Assembly: GCA_021790615.1 (NCBI GenBank) | Contig: JAJYGW010000197.1 | Location: 1-14,785 of the forward strand | From: Actinomycetes bacterium | Lineage (GTDB): Bacteria > Actinomycetota > Acidimicrobiia > Acidimicrobiales > JAKAOS01 | Direction of reading: 5' to 3' | Length of the DNA: 14,785 nt | In this document: in pieces, positions 1-6,288 of the stretch | Layout of the letters: every line of letters starts with the position of its first letter | Numbering within the stretch: position 1 is the stretch's first letter | Position numbers and translations under genes: made by a program | Notes under the pieces: generated by a model | What the model was told of the DNA's origin: nothing | What the model saw: the letters and a program-made list of their open reading frames with translations, nothing else | Databases searched by the model: none

Positions 1-6
1 CTCACT

Positions 7-627
7 GTGACGGGGGAGGCCGAGGTAGAGCTCGTCCTCGCCACCGCGAACCCGGACAAGGCGGCGGAGGTGCGCGACATCCTCTGCTCCGTGCTCGGTG
101 CCGGGATCGTTCTCCACGGCCGTCCCGCAGACGTGCCCGAGGTGGCGGAGACGGGTGACACGCTCGAGGAGAACGCCCGCCTGAAAGCAGTGGCGCTGGC
201 GGCGGCGACCGGCCTCGGCGCAGTCGCAGACGACACGGGACTGGCCGTCGACGCTCTCGGGGGCGCGCCTGGCGTCTATGCCTCGCGGTATGCGGGAGAG
301 CACGCGACCTATGCCGACAACGTCGCGAAGCTCCTCCGGGAGATGGAGGGGGTGGGGGAGCGAAAGGCGCGCTTCTCGACGGTCGCGTACGCCGTCCTGC
401 CGGACGGAACAGAATTCTCGGCCGTCGGCGACGTCGAAGGCGTCATTTCGCTGGCGCCTCGGGGAGATGGCGGTTTCGGGTACGACCCGGTCTTCGTCCC
501 GGCCGAGGGGGACGGGAGGACCTTCGCCGAGATGTCCCCTGCTGAAAAGCACGATCTGTCCCACCGCGGCCGCGCCTTTCGCGCGCTGGCTGGGCTGCTG
601 GCCGCCCGACGACCTGAGCGCCGCTAG
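7..627 (+). CDS. rdgB: RdgB/HAM1 family XTP/dITP diphosphatase
   Basis: Non-canonical purine NTP pyrophosphatase. The family hydrolyses XTP, dITP and ITP to the monophosphate and pyrophosphate, keeping deaminated purines out of DNA and RNA; it is cytosolic. The 206 residues match the usual length. Visible family motifs are the N-terminal TANPDK nucleotide-binding segment (residues 13-18), DDTGL (75-79) followed by the GAPGVYASRYAG stretch, FGYDPVF (157-163) and the C-terminal SHRGRA segment (185-190). The GTG start at base 7 places the first motif at the expected distance, but the frame is open to the window edge, so a start slightly further upstream cannot be excluded. In many actinobacteria this gene follows rph, which would lie outside the window. 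The stop is only 6 bases from the stop of the convergent next gene, leaving no room for a separate terminator. Confidence 0.95.
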   Translation: MTGEAEVELVLATANPDKAAEVRDILCSVLGAGIVLHGRPADVPEVAETGDTLEENARLKAVALAAATGLGAVADDTGLAVDALGGAPGVYASRYAGEHATYADNVAKLLREMEGVGERKARFSTVAYAVLPDGTEFSAVGDVEGVISLAPRGDGGFGYDPVFVPAEGDGRTFAEMSPAEKHDLSHRGRAFRALAGLLAARRPERR

Positions 628-633
628 GGAGGC

Positions 634-1656
634 CTACCAACCGCGGAGGTCGATGAGCCAGGTGTCGAGCACCTCGGCGTCGCCGACGGCCTGGCCCGCC
701 GCAGCGTCGAGGAGCCTGTCCACGATGTGCAGCCGGTCGTGGTAGGCGAGCGTCGGGTCGACGTGCGCGGGCTGGACCAGGACGCGGCTGCCCACGCTCA
801 TCGCCGGGGCGAACGTGAGGTGCTCGTCCGAGCAGAACCAGACATCGGCACCCGTTATGGACGGGTTCCCGTGATCCATGCCGAGGGACTTGAGCCCGCA
901 GTCGGCGACCGCGTGCCTCCCGTGGCTCGAGATGACGGTCGCGAGCACGTGGACCGCCTGGTGGAAGGGCAGCCCCAGCTTCGCGTATGCCGTGTCCATC
1001 AGGGCGTACGATCCGGCCTGGATCTCCGTCGCCCAGGTGTTGAAGGCGTAGGTGCCGGTCCCACCGCCCGAGATGATCGGACCACCGACCAGCTCGGCAG
1101 CGCGCATGAGGAGCTCCATGGAACGCCGGCACCCCGCCGCCCGCTCCTCCGCCACCGTCAGGCCTACGACGTGGCCCTCGTAGCCCATGACTCCCTCGAC
1201 ACTGAGCCCCAGCCGCCTCGCGGAGTCCGCCAACCGGGCGGCATCGTCGGGATCGCAGCCACAGCGCGGCAGGCCGACGTCGACGTCGACGAGCACCTCG
1301 TGGACCCCGCCGCGGGCAGCAGCGTGAACGGTCTCATCGGAGTCGACCGCCACGATGACACGGTGTCCCTCGTCCACGAGGCTGCCGATTCGCCGGCAGT
1401 CGAGGACCTCGTTCGCCAGGAGCAGGTCCGCGCCGAGGCCGGCCGCGGCCATGCCCTCGCACTCGCGGATGGTGGCGCACGTGAAGCCGTGGTGGCCCGC
1501 CTCGTACTGGCGTCTCGCGAGCTCTGTGCACTTATGCGCCTTCACGTGCGGACGAAGCCGCGGGCCTGGCAGCGCCGCCGACATCTCCTCGATGTTGTGC
1601 TCGAAGGTGGCGCGATCGACGACGAGGGAGGGCGTCTGCAAGTCACCGACACGCAT
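634..1656 (-). CDS. D-threonine aldolase-like PLP enzyme (alanine racemase-fold, DSD1-like)
   Basis: A 340-residue fold-type III PLP enzyme of the D-threonine aldolase / D-serine dehydratase-like group. These have an alanine-racemase N-terminal barrel and a C-terminal metal-binding domain. The start (DLQTPSLVVDR, residues 5-15) is typical. PHVKAHK (36-42) carries the likely Schiff-base lysine K39, and SGGGTGTY (196-203) should bind the PLP phosphate. SDEH (276-279) and AHVDPT (297-302) lie in the C-terminal domain. The metal pair reads His298-x-Asp300, as in D-threonine aldolases, rather than the His-x-Cys of zinc D-serine dehydratases, so an aldolase releasing glycine plus an aldehyde is the better guess; the substrate is unknown. 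I chose the ATG at 1656 because the conserved N-terminus begins there, although the frame stays open to about 1851 across the start of the divergent kinase. A TACCGT hexamer lies 7 bases before this ATG and no Shine-Dalgarno is seen. Confidence 0.86.
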   Translation of the reverse strand: MRVGDLQTPSLVVDRATFEHNIEEMSAALPGPRLRPHVKAHKCTELARRQYEAGHHGFTCATIRECEGMAAAGLGADLLLANEVLDCRRIGSLVDEGHRVIVAVDSDETVHAAARGGVHEVLVDVDVGLPRCGCDPDDAARLADSARRLGLSVEGVMGYEGHVVGLTVAEERAAGCRRSMELLMRAAELVGGPIISGGGTGTYAFNTWATEIQAGSYALMDTAYAKLGLPFHQAVHVLATVISSHGRHAVADCGLKSLGMDHGNPSITGADVWFCSDEHLTFAPAMSVGSRVLVQPAHVDPTLAYHDRLHIVDRLLDAAAGQAVGDAEVLDTWLIDLRGW

Positions 1657-1663
1657 TCGGCGA

Positions 1664-1669
1664 ACGGTA
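1664..1669 (-). promoter_or_regulatory. Candidate leaderless -10 element for the D-threonine aldolase-like gene
   Basis: On the minus strand TACCGT (TANNNT pattern) is followed by 7 bases and then the ATG at 1656. There is no Shine-Dalgarno between them, as expected if transcription starts at or next to the start codon. No clear -35 is visible. It lies back to back with the -10 candidate of the divergent kinase at 1677-1682. Confidence 0.45.
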
Positions 1670-1676
1670 GTGGGAG

Positions 1677-1682
1677 TAGCGT
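1677..1682 (+). promoter_or_regulatory. Candidate leaderless -10 element for the FGGY kinase
   Basis: TAGCGT (TANNNT) is followed by 7 bases and a GTG at 1690 that is in frame with the kinase. If real, it favours GTG 1690 over ATG 1714 as the kinase start, adding the eight residues MAVDHSAT. No strong -35 is apparent. Confidence 0.4.
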
Positions 1683-1713
1683 TGCCGCGGTGGCAGTCGA
1701 TCACAGCGCCACC

Positions 1714-3066
1714 ATGGACGACGTCACCCTCGGCATCGACATCGGCACGAGCTCGGTCAAGGCAGTCGTGGCGCGACCGGACGGGACCGTCGTCGCCCGC
1801 CGCAAGATCGCGAGCAAGATCGGATTCCCGACCTCGGAGCGCATGGAGCACGACGCACGCCGGGCGTGGCGGCTCGCCCCGCGCCGCGTCATGAGCGACC
1901 TCAGCCGCCTCGGCGTGTCGGAGCCGCGGGCGATCTGCGTCGCCGCGCTCGTCCCCTCCCTCGTCGCCGTGGATGGGCGGGGCGTACCGGTCTCCCCCGG
2001 CCTGCTCTACGGGGACACCCGGGGCACGGTGCCGGCCGAGATCTCCTCCATGCCGGTCGGCCGAGCGCCGGAGCTGCTCCGCCAGCTCGTGGCCTCCGAG
2101 CCCGGGGCCGCCGGATACTGGCCGGTGCAGGCCGTCGCGAACTACTCGCTCGGGGGGGTCGGCGCCATCGACGTCACGACGGCCATCGCGATGTCGCCGC
2201 TGTTCGACGGCGCAGGGTGGGACGTAAGCCTGTGCGCGCAGGCCGGCTGCCTCCCCGAGACCCTGCCCGAGGTCGCCGGACTCGCCGAGCCGATCGGCAA
2301 GGTCAACAACGCCGTCCTCGCATCGGGCATCGTCGACACCCTGGCGGAGCAGATCGTCTCGGGCGCCGTCGAGGTCGGCGACGTGCTCGTGATCTGCGGG
2401 ACGACACTCGTCATCTGGGTCGTCTCAGACGAATGGCGCGAAGTGCCCGGGCTGTGGACCGTGCCCCACACGGTGCCGGGTCGCACGCTCATCGGCGGCG
2501 CCAGCAACGCCGGTGGCATGTTCCTCGACTGGGCAACGAAGTTCACCGGCTCCGCGCCCGGCGCCACGCTCCCCTCGAGCATCCCGGTCTGGGCGCCCTA
2601 CCCCCGCGGGGAGCGGACGCCCTTCCACGACACCGCCCGCAGGGCATCACTGATCGGCCTCGAGCTGTCCCATGATCGGCCGCAGGTGAGGCGGGCGGCG
2701 TTCGAAGCGGCCGGTTTCGTCGTCCGCCAGCACATCGACCTCTCAGGGATCCGGGCGCGACGTGTTGTCGCCACCGGCGGTGGCACGAGCCGGCCGGAGT
2801 GGCTGCAGGCACTGGCTGACTGCACCCAGCTGCCGGTGGACGTCGCGGCGGTGCCCGAGTGCGGTGCACTCGGAGCCGCTTATGTCGCCCGCCTGGCCGC
2901 CGGTCTCGAGTCCGGGCTGGACGGAGCGACGGCCTGGGCCCGGGTCGGCCGCCGTGTCGAGCCTGACGAGAGCTGGGTGGAACCGGCCGGCGCCCGCTAT
3001 GAGATGTTCACCCAGCTCGTGGCGGGCGAGCGGCCGGTCGTCGGCAGCACCGTCGACCGAGCGTGA
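1714..3066 (+). CDS. FGGY-family carbohydrate kinase, short form (substrate unknown)
   Basis: An ATP-dependent sugar or polyol kinase of the FGGY family, two actin-like ATPase domains, 450 residues against roughly 480-520 usual. The phosphate-1 loop LGIDIGTSSVKAVV is at 6-19. YGDTRG (99-104) corresponds to the substrate-side W-x-D-x-R motif. D208 in GIVDTLAEQ is the likely catalytic base. CGTTLVIWV (228-236) and GERTPFHD (299-306) open the C-terminal domain, and GGGTSRPEW (355-363) is the second signature. Only about 50 residues separate the DTRG motif from the VTTAIAMSPLFD segment (154-165), about 40 fewer than in xylulokinase or glycerol kinase, so part of the N-terminal substrate lid is missing. 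The sugar cannot be named; xylulokinase-like is only a loose fit. ATG 1714 gives the standard N-terminus; GTG 1690 is an alternative suggested by its promoter-like hexamer. It is divergent from the aldolase-like gene, so the two may be co-regulated. Confidence 0.88.
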   Translation: MDDVTLGIDIGTSSVKAVVARPDGTVVARRKIASKIGFPTSERMEHDARRAWRLAPRRVMSDLSRLGVSEPRAICVAALVPSLVAVDGRGVPVSPGLLYGDTRGTVPAEISSMPVGRAPELLRQLVASEPGAAGYWPVQAVANYSLGGVGAIDVTTAIAMSPLFDGAGWDVSLCAQAGCLPETLPEVAGLAEPIGKVNNAVLASGIVDTLAEQIVSGAVEVGDVLVICGTTLVIWVVSDEWREVPGLWTVPHTVPGRTLIGGASNAGGMFLDWATKFTGSAPGATLPSSIPVWAPYPRGERTPFHDTARRASLIGLELSHDRPQVRRAAFEAAGFVVRQHIDLSGIRARRVVATGGGTSRPEWLQALADCTQLPVDVAAVPECGALGAAYVARLAAGLESGLDGATAWARVGRRVEPDESWVEPAGARYEMFTQLVAGERPVVGSTVDRA

Positions 3067-3080
3067 GTCCGATCGACTGA

Positions 3081-3093
3081 GCGACCTCGTCGC
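3081..3093. terminator. Weak hairpin between convergent genes
   Basis: GCGAC-CTC-GTCGC forms a 5-bp stem with a 3-base loop in the 36-base gap between the FGGY kinase stop and the DUF885 stop. There is no U-tract. It could serve either strand, but the stem is short for a GC-rich background. Confidence 0.2.
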
Positions 3094-3102
3094 GAGCTTG
3101 GG

Positions 3103-4677
3103 TCAGCTGCCCTCTGCGAGGGCGTCGCCGATGGTGCCGAGGGGTGGGCTGCCGAGGCTCAGCAACGACTCGTGGAAACGGAGGTGGGAGTAGCGCGTGC
3201 CCCACTCGGCGATCGCCTCGTCCCGAAGGGCCAGGATCTCGAGCTTCCCCCATGTGTAGCGGCCGTACGTCGGGTCGTAGGTACCCCGGTTGGCCTCGGC
3301 GAGTGCCGCCGGTCCTCTGAGGAACGCATCGGTCTCGAAACGTCTCGTCGCCTCCTCCAGTCCCATCGTCCCTCGATGGATCCCGAGGGCACACGCGAGG
3401 CGGGTCACGCGGAGGAGGGCCTCGAGCCAGACGCCGATCGCATAGCGCGGGTCGTCCGCCCTGAACCCCTCCTCGACGAGCAGCTCCTCGGCGTAGTGCG
3501 CCCAGCCCTCCACGAAGGAGGCGGAGGCGAGCGAGCGCCGGACGTCGGAGCGGGCGAGCTGCATGACGACCCGCTGGTGTGCGAAGTGCCCCGGCGTCAC
3601 CTCGTGCGCCGTGATCGCCGGCAGTGTCGTGGCGCTGAACACCGACCGCCACTCGGCCTTCTCCCGGTCGCTCCAGGAGGGGTCGGGCGGGTTCACGTAG
3701 TACCAGGCAGCGGCCTCGTCCTCGTACGCGCCACCGGGCGACATCATCGCCATCGCCCAGCGGCGCGAATCCGGCGCCGGGCCGACGAGGCAGGTGCCAC
3801 CGGGATCCGGGATGAGGTCGTGCTCGAGTGTGAAGTCCGTGATCTCGCCGATCAGCAAACGCGCCTGCTCGTAGATCCCGTCGTCGCCGGGATGGTCCGC
3901 GAGCAGCTCGGGGATCAGATCGCGCGGCCTCGCGCCCGAGCGGTAGCGGTCGCAGTCCTGTTCGAGACGCTCGCGCAGCCGGTCACGCTCGGCGTCGGCC
4001 CGGCTCTCGAGCCGGCCGAGGTCGACGGCCATGGCCTCTGAGTCGCCGAGGAGCCGGACCAGCACGCCGTCGCCGAGTGCGCAGTCATCGGTCCCGGTCG
4101 CGATCGCCTGCTGGAGTCGCTCGAGGAGGTGCGCCAAGGCTGCGAGCGCGTGCTCTTCCTCGACCCCGGTTGCCAGGCCTTGCGCGCCACCCTGCAGTGC
4201 CTGTGCGACCGGGGCCGGAATCCGGTCGAGCGACTCGAGCGAGGCGTCCACGGCCTCGGGCCACTTGGCGAGGTGGCGTCTTCGAGCCGCCTCGCGCTCG
4301 CCGGACGGCGCGTACTCACGGTTGTAGCAGGCGAGGTCGAGATTCTCGATGTGGGGGAGGGGATTCCAGCGATGGAGCTCCGCGGCCTCGTAGGCGGCAC
4401 GCAGTCCTGCCTCGGCGGCCTGCAGGTGAGCCTCGTCGTGACGGTCCGAACTCCGCCCTGCTCCTGCTCGAGCAGTGCCCAGGCGGTCCAGTCCGGCACG
4501 GACGCCAGCGGGAGACAGGTCCATCACCTCGCCGTCGTAGTCGTGCACGCCCGCGTACTCACGGATCTCGGGAACGGTGAGGTCCCAGACGGCTCTCAGG
4601 CGAGGCGAGATCGAGTCCCTCACGGACGACCGAAGGGTCGGTGCAGACGACGACGCTCGAGATCCGGGTTCGGCCAT
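3103..4677 (-). CDS. DUF885 family protein, putative zinc metallopeptidase
   Basis: A 524-residue member of the DUF885 family (PF05960), widely regarded as gluzincin-like metallopeptidases though few have been characterised. The hallmark is HEVTPGH (residues 358-364 from this start), which has H358, E359 and H364, a HExxxGH variant of the HExxH zinc motif. It is followed about 25 residues later by FVEGWAHYAEEL (388-399), whose glutamate (390) is a likely further ligand. The N-terminal DYDGEVMDLSPAGVRAG stretch is also typical. I see no signal peptide or membrane segment, so it is probably cytosolic. Upstream in-frame starts exist at ATG 4701 and GTG 4761; I chose ATG 4677 because TACCGT lies 7 bases before it and the family-like sequence begins after it. 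None of the three starts has a Shine-Dalgarno. The substrate is unknown. Confidence 0.85.
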   Translation of the reverse strand: MAEPGSRASSSAPTLRSSVRDSISPRLRAVWDLTVPEIREYAGVHDYDGEVMDLSPAGVRAGLDRLGTARAGAGRSSDRHDEAHLQAAEAGLRAAYEAAELHRWNPLPHIENLDLACYNREYAPSGEREAARRRHLAKWPEAVDASLESLDRIPAPVAQALQGGAQGLATGVEEEHALAALAHLLERLQQAIATGTDDCALGDGVLVRLLGDSEAMAVDLGRLESRADAERDRLRERLEQDCDRYRSGARPRDLIPELLADHPGDDGIYEQARLLIGEITDFTLEHDLIPDPGGTCLVGPAPDSRRWAMAMMSPGGAYEDEAAAWYYVNPPDPSWSDREKAEWRSVFSATTLPAITAHEVTPGHFAHQRVVMQLARSDVRRSLASASFVEGWAHYAEELLVEEGFRADDPRYAIGVWLEALLRVTRLACALGIHRGTMGLEEATRRFETDAFLRGPAALAEANRGTYDPTYGRYTWGKLEILALRDEAIAEWGTRYSHLRFHESLLSLGSPPLGTIGDALAEGS

Positions 4678-4684
4678 GCCGAGC

Positions 4685-4694
4685 ACGGTACCGT
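4685..4694. promoter_or_regulatory. Palindromic divergent -10 candidate (ACGGTACCGT)
   Basis: A perfect 10-base palindrome in the 22-base gap between the divergent ATGs at 4677 (minus) and 4700 (plus). It yields TACCGT on both strands, 7 bases before the minus start and 5 bases before the plus start. A symmetric -10 can fire both ways. A related palindrome, GCGGTACCGC, lies at 4708-4717 but encodes the Arg-Tyr-Arg of the small plus-strand protein, so coding may explain that copy. Confidence 0.4.
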
Positions 4695-4699
4695 TGGGC

Positions 4700-4915
4700 A
4701 TGGCGTCGCGGTACCGCTGCAATGCGTGCGGCAACCTCACGCCGTTCGACGTCGTGGCCACCAGGCGGACCAGGTCATTCCACCACTTCAGCGTCGGAGG
4801 AGCAGGTGGTCAGCTGACCCTGCGGGTGAAGCGAAGCTCCGGCAGGAGCCCTGCCTGGTGGAGCATCTTCATGGCGCGGGCCTCCGTCACGTCCACGATC
4901 ACGGTCTCGGACTGA
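4700..4915 (+). CDS. Small Cys-motif protein resembling an actinobacterial zinc-ribbon protein, apparently 3'-truncated
   Basis: A 71-codon frame whose first 31 residues (ASRYRCNACGNLTPFDVV, then RTRSFHHFSVGG) resemble, from memory, the N-terminus of a short conserved actinobacterial protein with a CxxC knuckle and an F-H-H-x-x-x-G-G motif. That family usually continues with an acidic segment and a second CxxC near the C-terminus. Neither is present: after about base 4795 the sequence becomes the antisense of the neighbouring minus-strand gene, and the predicted tail looks like shadow sequence. No other frame restores a second CxxC. It overlaps the 3' half of that gene by 106 bases. Either a truncated relic or a minimal protein; I cannot tell whether it is expressed. 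The ATG lies just after the palindromic -10 candidate. Confidence 0.42.
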   Translation: MASRYRCNACGNLTPFDVVATRRTRSFHHFSVGGAGGQLTLRVKRSSGRSPAWWSIFMARASVTSTITVSD

Positions 4916-5010
4916 GGGCTCTCGCCGAGCAGGAACGAGACCACGCAGTCGTCACATGCGCTCGTGCCTTCGAGGCAGCAGTCGTCGCAGCTGATGGTGA
5001 GCTGGTCCAT
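4810..5010 (-). CDS. Small conserved actinobacterial Cys-rich protein, function unknown
   Basis: A 66-residue protein starting MDQLTISCDDC. It carries two identical C-D-D-C elements (C8-C11 and C19-C22) plus an extra C12, then a hydrophobic VVSFLL stretch (23-28) and an acidic-to-basic C-terminal half. I recall very similar short proteins, with the CDDC..GTSACDDCVV pattern, throughout actinobacterial genomes, but none with a known function. Four cysteines as two CxxC pairs suggest zinc or iron-sulfur binding or a thiol role, which is inference. Start ATG 5010 fits that N-terminus; an upstream frame extension to 5055 would overlap the start of the divergent glycosyltransferase. It is divergent from that gene with a 36-base gap and convergent with the small zinc-ribbon-like frame. 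Confidence 0.75.
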   Translation of the reverse strand: MDQLTISCDDCCLEGTSACDDCVVSFLLGESPQSETVIVDVTEARAMKMLHQAGLLPELRFTRRVS

Positions 5011-5033
5011 GGGGCCATGATGACAGAGGGGTG

Positions 5034-5039
5034 TAACAC
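5034..5039 (+). promoter_or_regulatory. Weak -10-like hexamer before the glycosyltransferase GTG
   Basis: TAACAC lies 7 bases before GTG 5047, the same spacing as other candidate leaderless promoters in this window, but the final base is C rather than T. A GAGGGG stretch (5026-5031) is an alternative Shine-Dalgarno, though 15 bases from the GTG is far. Confidence 0.25.
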
Positions 5040-5046
5040 TCTCACC

Positions 5047-6174
5047 GTGCCGCACCTGCTCGTGACGAACGACTTCCCACCGAAGGTCGGTGGCATCCAG
5101 TCCTACCTGTACGAGCTGTGGCGTCGCCTGCCCTCAGACATGGCGACCGTCTACACGACCCGTTTCGCAGGGTCGCGCGAGTTCGACGAGGCGCAGCCGT
5201 TCCGCATCGTGCGCAGCCGGCACAGCGTGCTGCTCCCGACGCCGGCGACCGCCTCCGCAGTCAACCGGCTCGTAGACGAGACAGGGAGCGGGCTTGTGGT
5301 GCTCGACCCTGCGCTTCCCCTCGGGCTGCTCGGCCACATGCTGAGCCGCCCGCACGCCGTCGTGATCCACGGCGCCGAGGTGACGGTTCCCGGTCGCCTG
5401 CCGGTCACGAGGCAGCTGCTCGGCCAGGTGCTCCGCTCGGCCAGCTGGGTCGTGGCAGCGGGCGGGTACCCTGCCGCCGAGGCTCGGCGCAGCCTCGGTG
5501 ACCGGTTGCCGCCGCTCACCGAGGTGCCACCTGGTGTCGACGTCGAGCGCTTCCGTCCGCTCGACGACCTGCAACGACGTGAGGCTCGCCGGCATCTCGG
5601 CCTCCCCGAGGACGCCGTGCTCGTGACGAGCATCAGCCGCCTGGTCCCGAGAAAGGGGATGGACGTGCTGATCCGAGCGATTGCTCGCCTGCGGGTGACC
5701 CGGCCCGACCTCGCTCTCGCCATCGGCGGCGCCGGGCGAGACGAGCGCCGCCTCCGGCTCGTGGCACAGACCGCCAGGGTGCCTGTCCACTGGCTGGGCC
5801 GGATCTCGGAGGAGGACCTGCCGCTCGCCTACGGCTGTGCCGACGTCTATGCCATGTGCTGCCGCGATCGCTGGGGAGGGCTCGAGCAGGAGGGTTTCGG
5901 CATCGTGTTCCTCGAAGCAGCAGCGAGCGGGGTACCCCAGGTCGCCGGTTCCAGTGGCGGGTCGGCCGAGGCCGTCGCCGACGGCGTGACGGGAGCCGTG
6001 GTCGGTCGTCCCCACGACCCGAGGGCGGTGGCTGCCGCGCTGCAACCGCTCGTCGACGACCCCGGATTGCGCGAACGGCTCGGGCTTGCGTCGCGCGAGC
6101 GGGCAGTCACGGAGTTCGCATATGACAAGGTGGCGCAGCGGCTCGAGCGGACGCTGCTCGAAGCCGGGGGATGA
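5047..6174 (+). CDS. pimB: GT4 glycosyltransferase, PimB-like (phosphatidylinositol monomannoside mannosyltransferase)
   Basis: A 375-residue GT-B retaining glycosyltransferase. The N-terminus LLVTNDFPPKVGGIQSYL (4-21) is nearly diagnostic of PimB (Rv2188c-type), which transfers mannose from GDP-mannose to phosphatidylinositol monomannoside on the cytosolic face of the membrane. Other marks are HGAEV (108-112), VPPGVDVERFRP (160-171), SRLVPRKG (197-204) and the EGFGIVFLE segment (282-290), whose E282 and E290 form the E-x7-E nucleotide-sugar motif. I see no membrane helix; association would be peripheral. The GTG start at 5047 gives the family N-terminus; ATGs at 5017 and 5020 are in frame and would add about 10 residues. 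The following SRPBCC gene and the acyltransferase further on have counterparts in the mycobacterial Rv2182c-Rv2188c region, which supports the assignment. Acceptor specificity could still differ, since the occurrence of PI mannosides in this lineage is uncertain. Confidence 0.8.
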   Translation: MPHLLVTNDFPPKVGGIQSYLYELWRRLPSDMATVYTTRFAGSREFDEAQPFRIVRSRHSVLLPTPATASAVNRLVDETGSGLVVLDPALPLGLLGHMLSRPHAVVIHGAEVTVPGRLPVTRQLLGQVLRSASWVVAAGGYPAAEARRSLGDRLPPLTEVPPGVDVERFRPLDDLQRREARRHLGLPEDAVLVTSISRLVPRKGMDVLIRAIARLRVTRPDLALAIGGAGRDERRLRLVAQTARVPVHWLGRISEEDLPLAYGCADVYAMCCRDRWGGLEQEGFGIVFLEAAASGVPQVAGSSGGSAEAVADGVTGAVVGRPHDPRAVAAALQPLVDDPGLRERLGLASRERAVTEFAYDKVAQRLERTLLEAGG

Positions 6175-6277
6175 GCACGACGAGTGGGCGCGTCTGCGGG
6201 TACTGTCCCACCGGCACAGTCGAGTAGATCGATCAGGTCGACACCAGCATCGGATCGAGCCGAGCCGGCCGAGCGAA

Positions 6278-6285
6278 GGGAGGAG
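6278..6285 (+). promoter_or_regulatory. Shine-Dalgarno that fixes the SRPBCC start
   Basis: GGGAGGAG, with its GGAGG core ending 5 bases before GTG 6289. It decides for GTG 6289 over the in-frame ATG at 6313. It is one of the few strong ribosome-binding sites in the window. Confidence 0.75.
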
Positions 6286-6288
6286 TAG

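Noticed and set aside
727..1713. Long plus-strand in-frame extension upstream of the FGGY kinase
   Set aside because: It is the antisense of the aldolase-like gene, and the FGGY fold begins only at about 1714. GC-rich DNA leaves such frames open by chance.
1657..1851. 65-residue N-terminal extension of the aldolase-like protein
   Set aside because: It lies antisense over the kinase start and has no family-like sequence; the conserved N-terminus starts at 1656.
4129..5046. Plus-strand extension upstream of the PimB-like gene
   Set aside because: Antisense of DUF885 and of the 66-residue gene; the diagnostic PimB N-terminus begins at 5047.
6227..6234. GATCGATC palindrome
   Set aside because: Eight bases, common by chance, with no partner site nearby.
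6175..6288. Promoter or hairpin between the glycosyltransferase and the SRPBCC gene
   Set aside because: ACTGT/ACAGT (6202-6206 and 6216-6220) and TACTGT are present but short and without a matching -35 or terminator tract. The 114-base gap otherwise shows only the Shine-Dalgarno.
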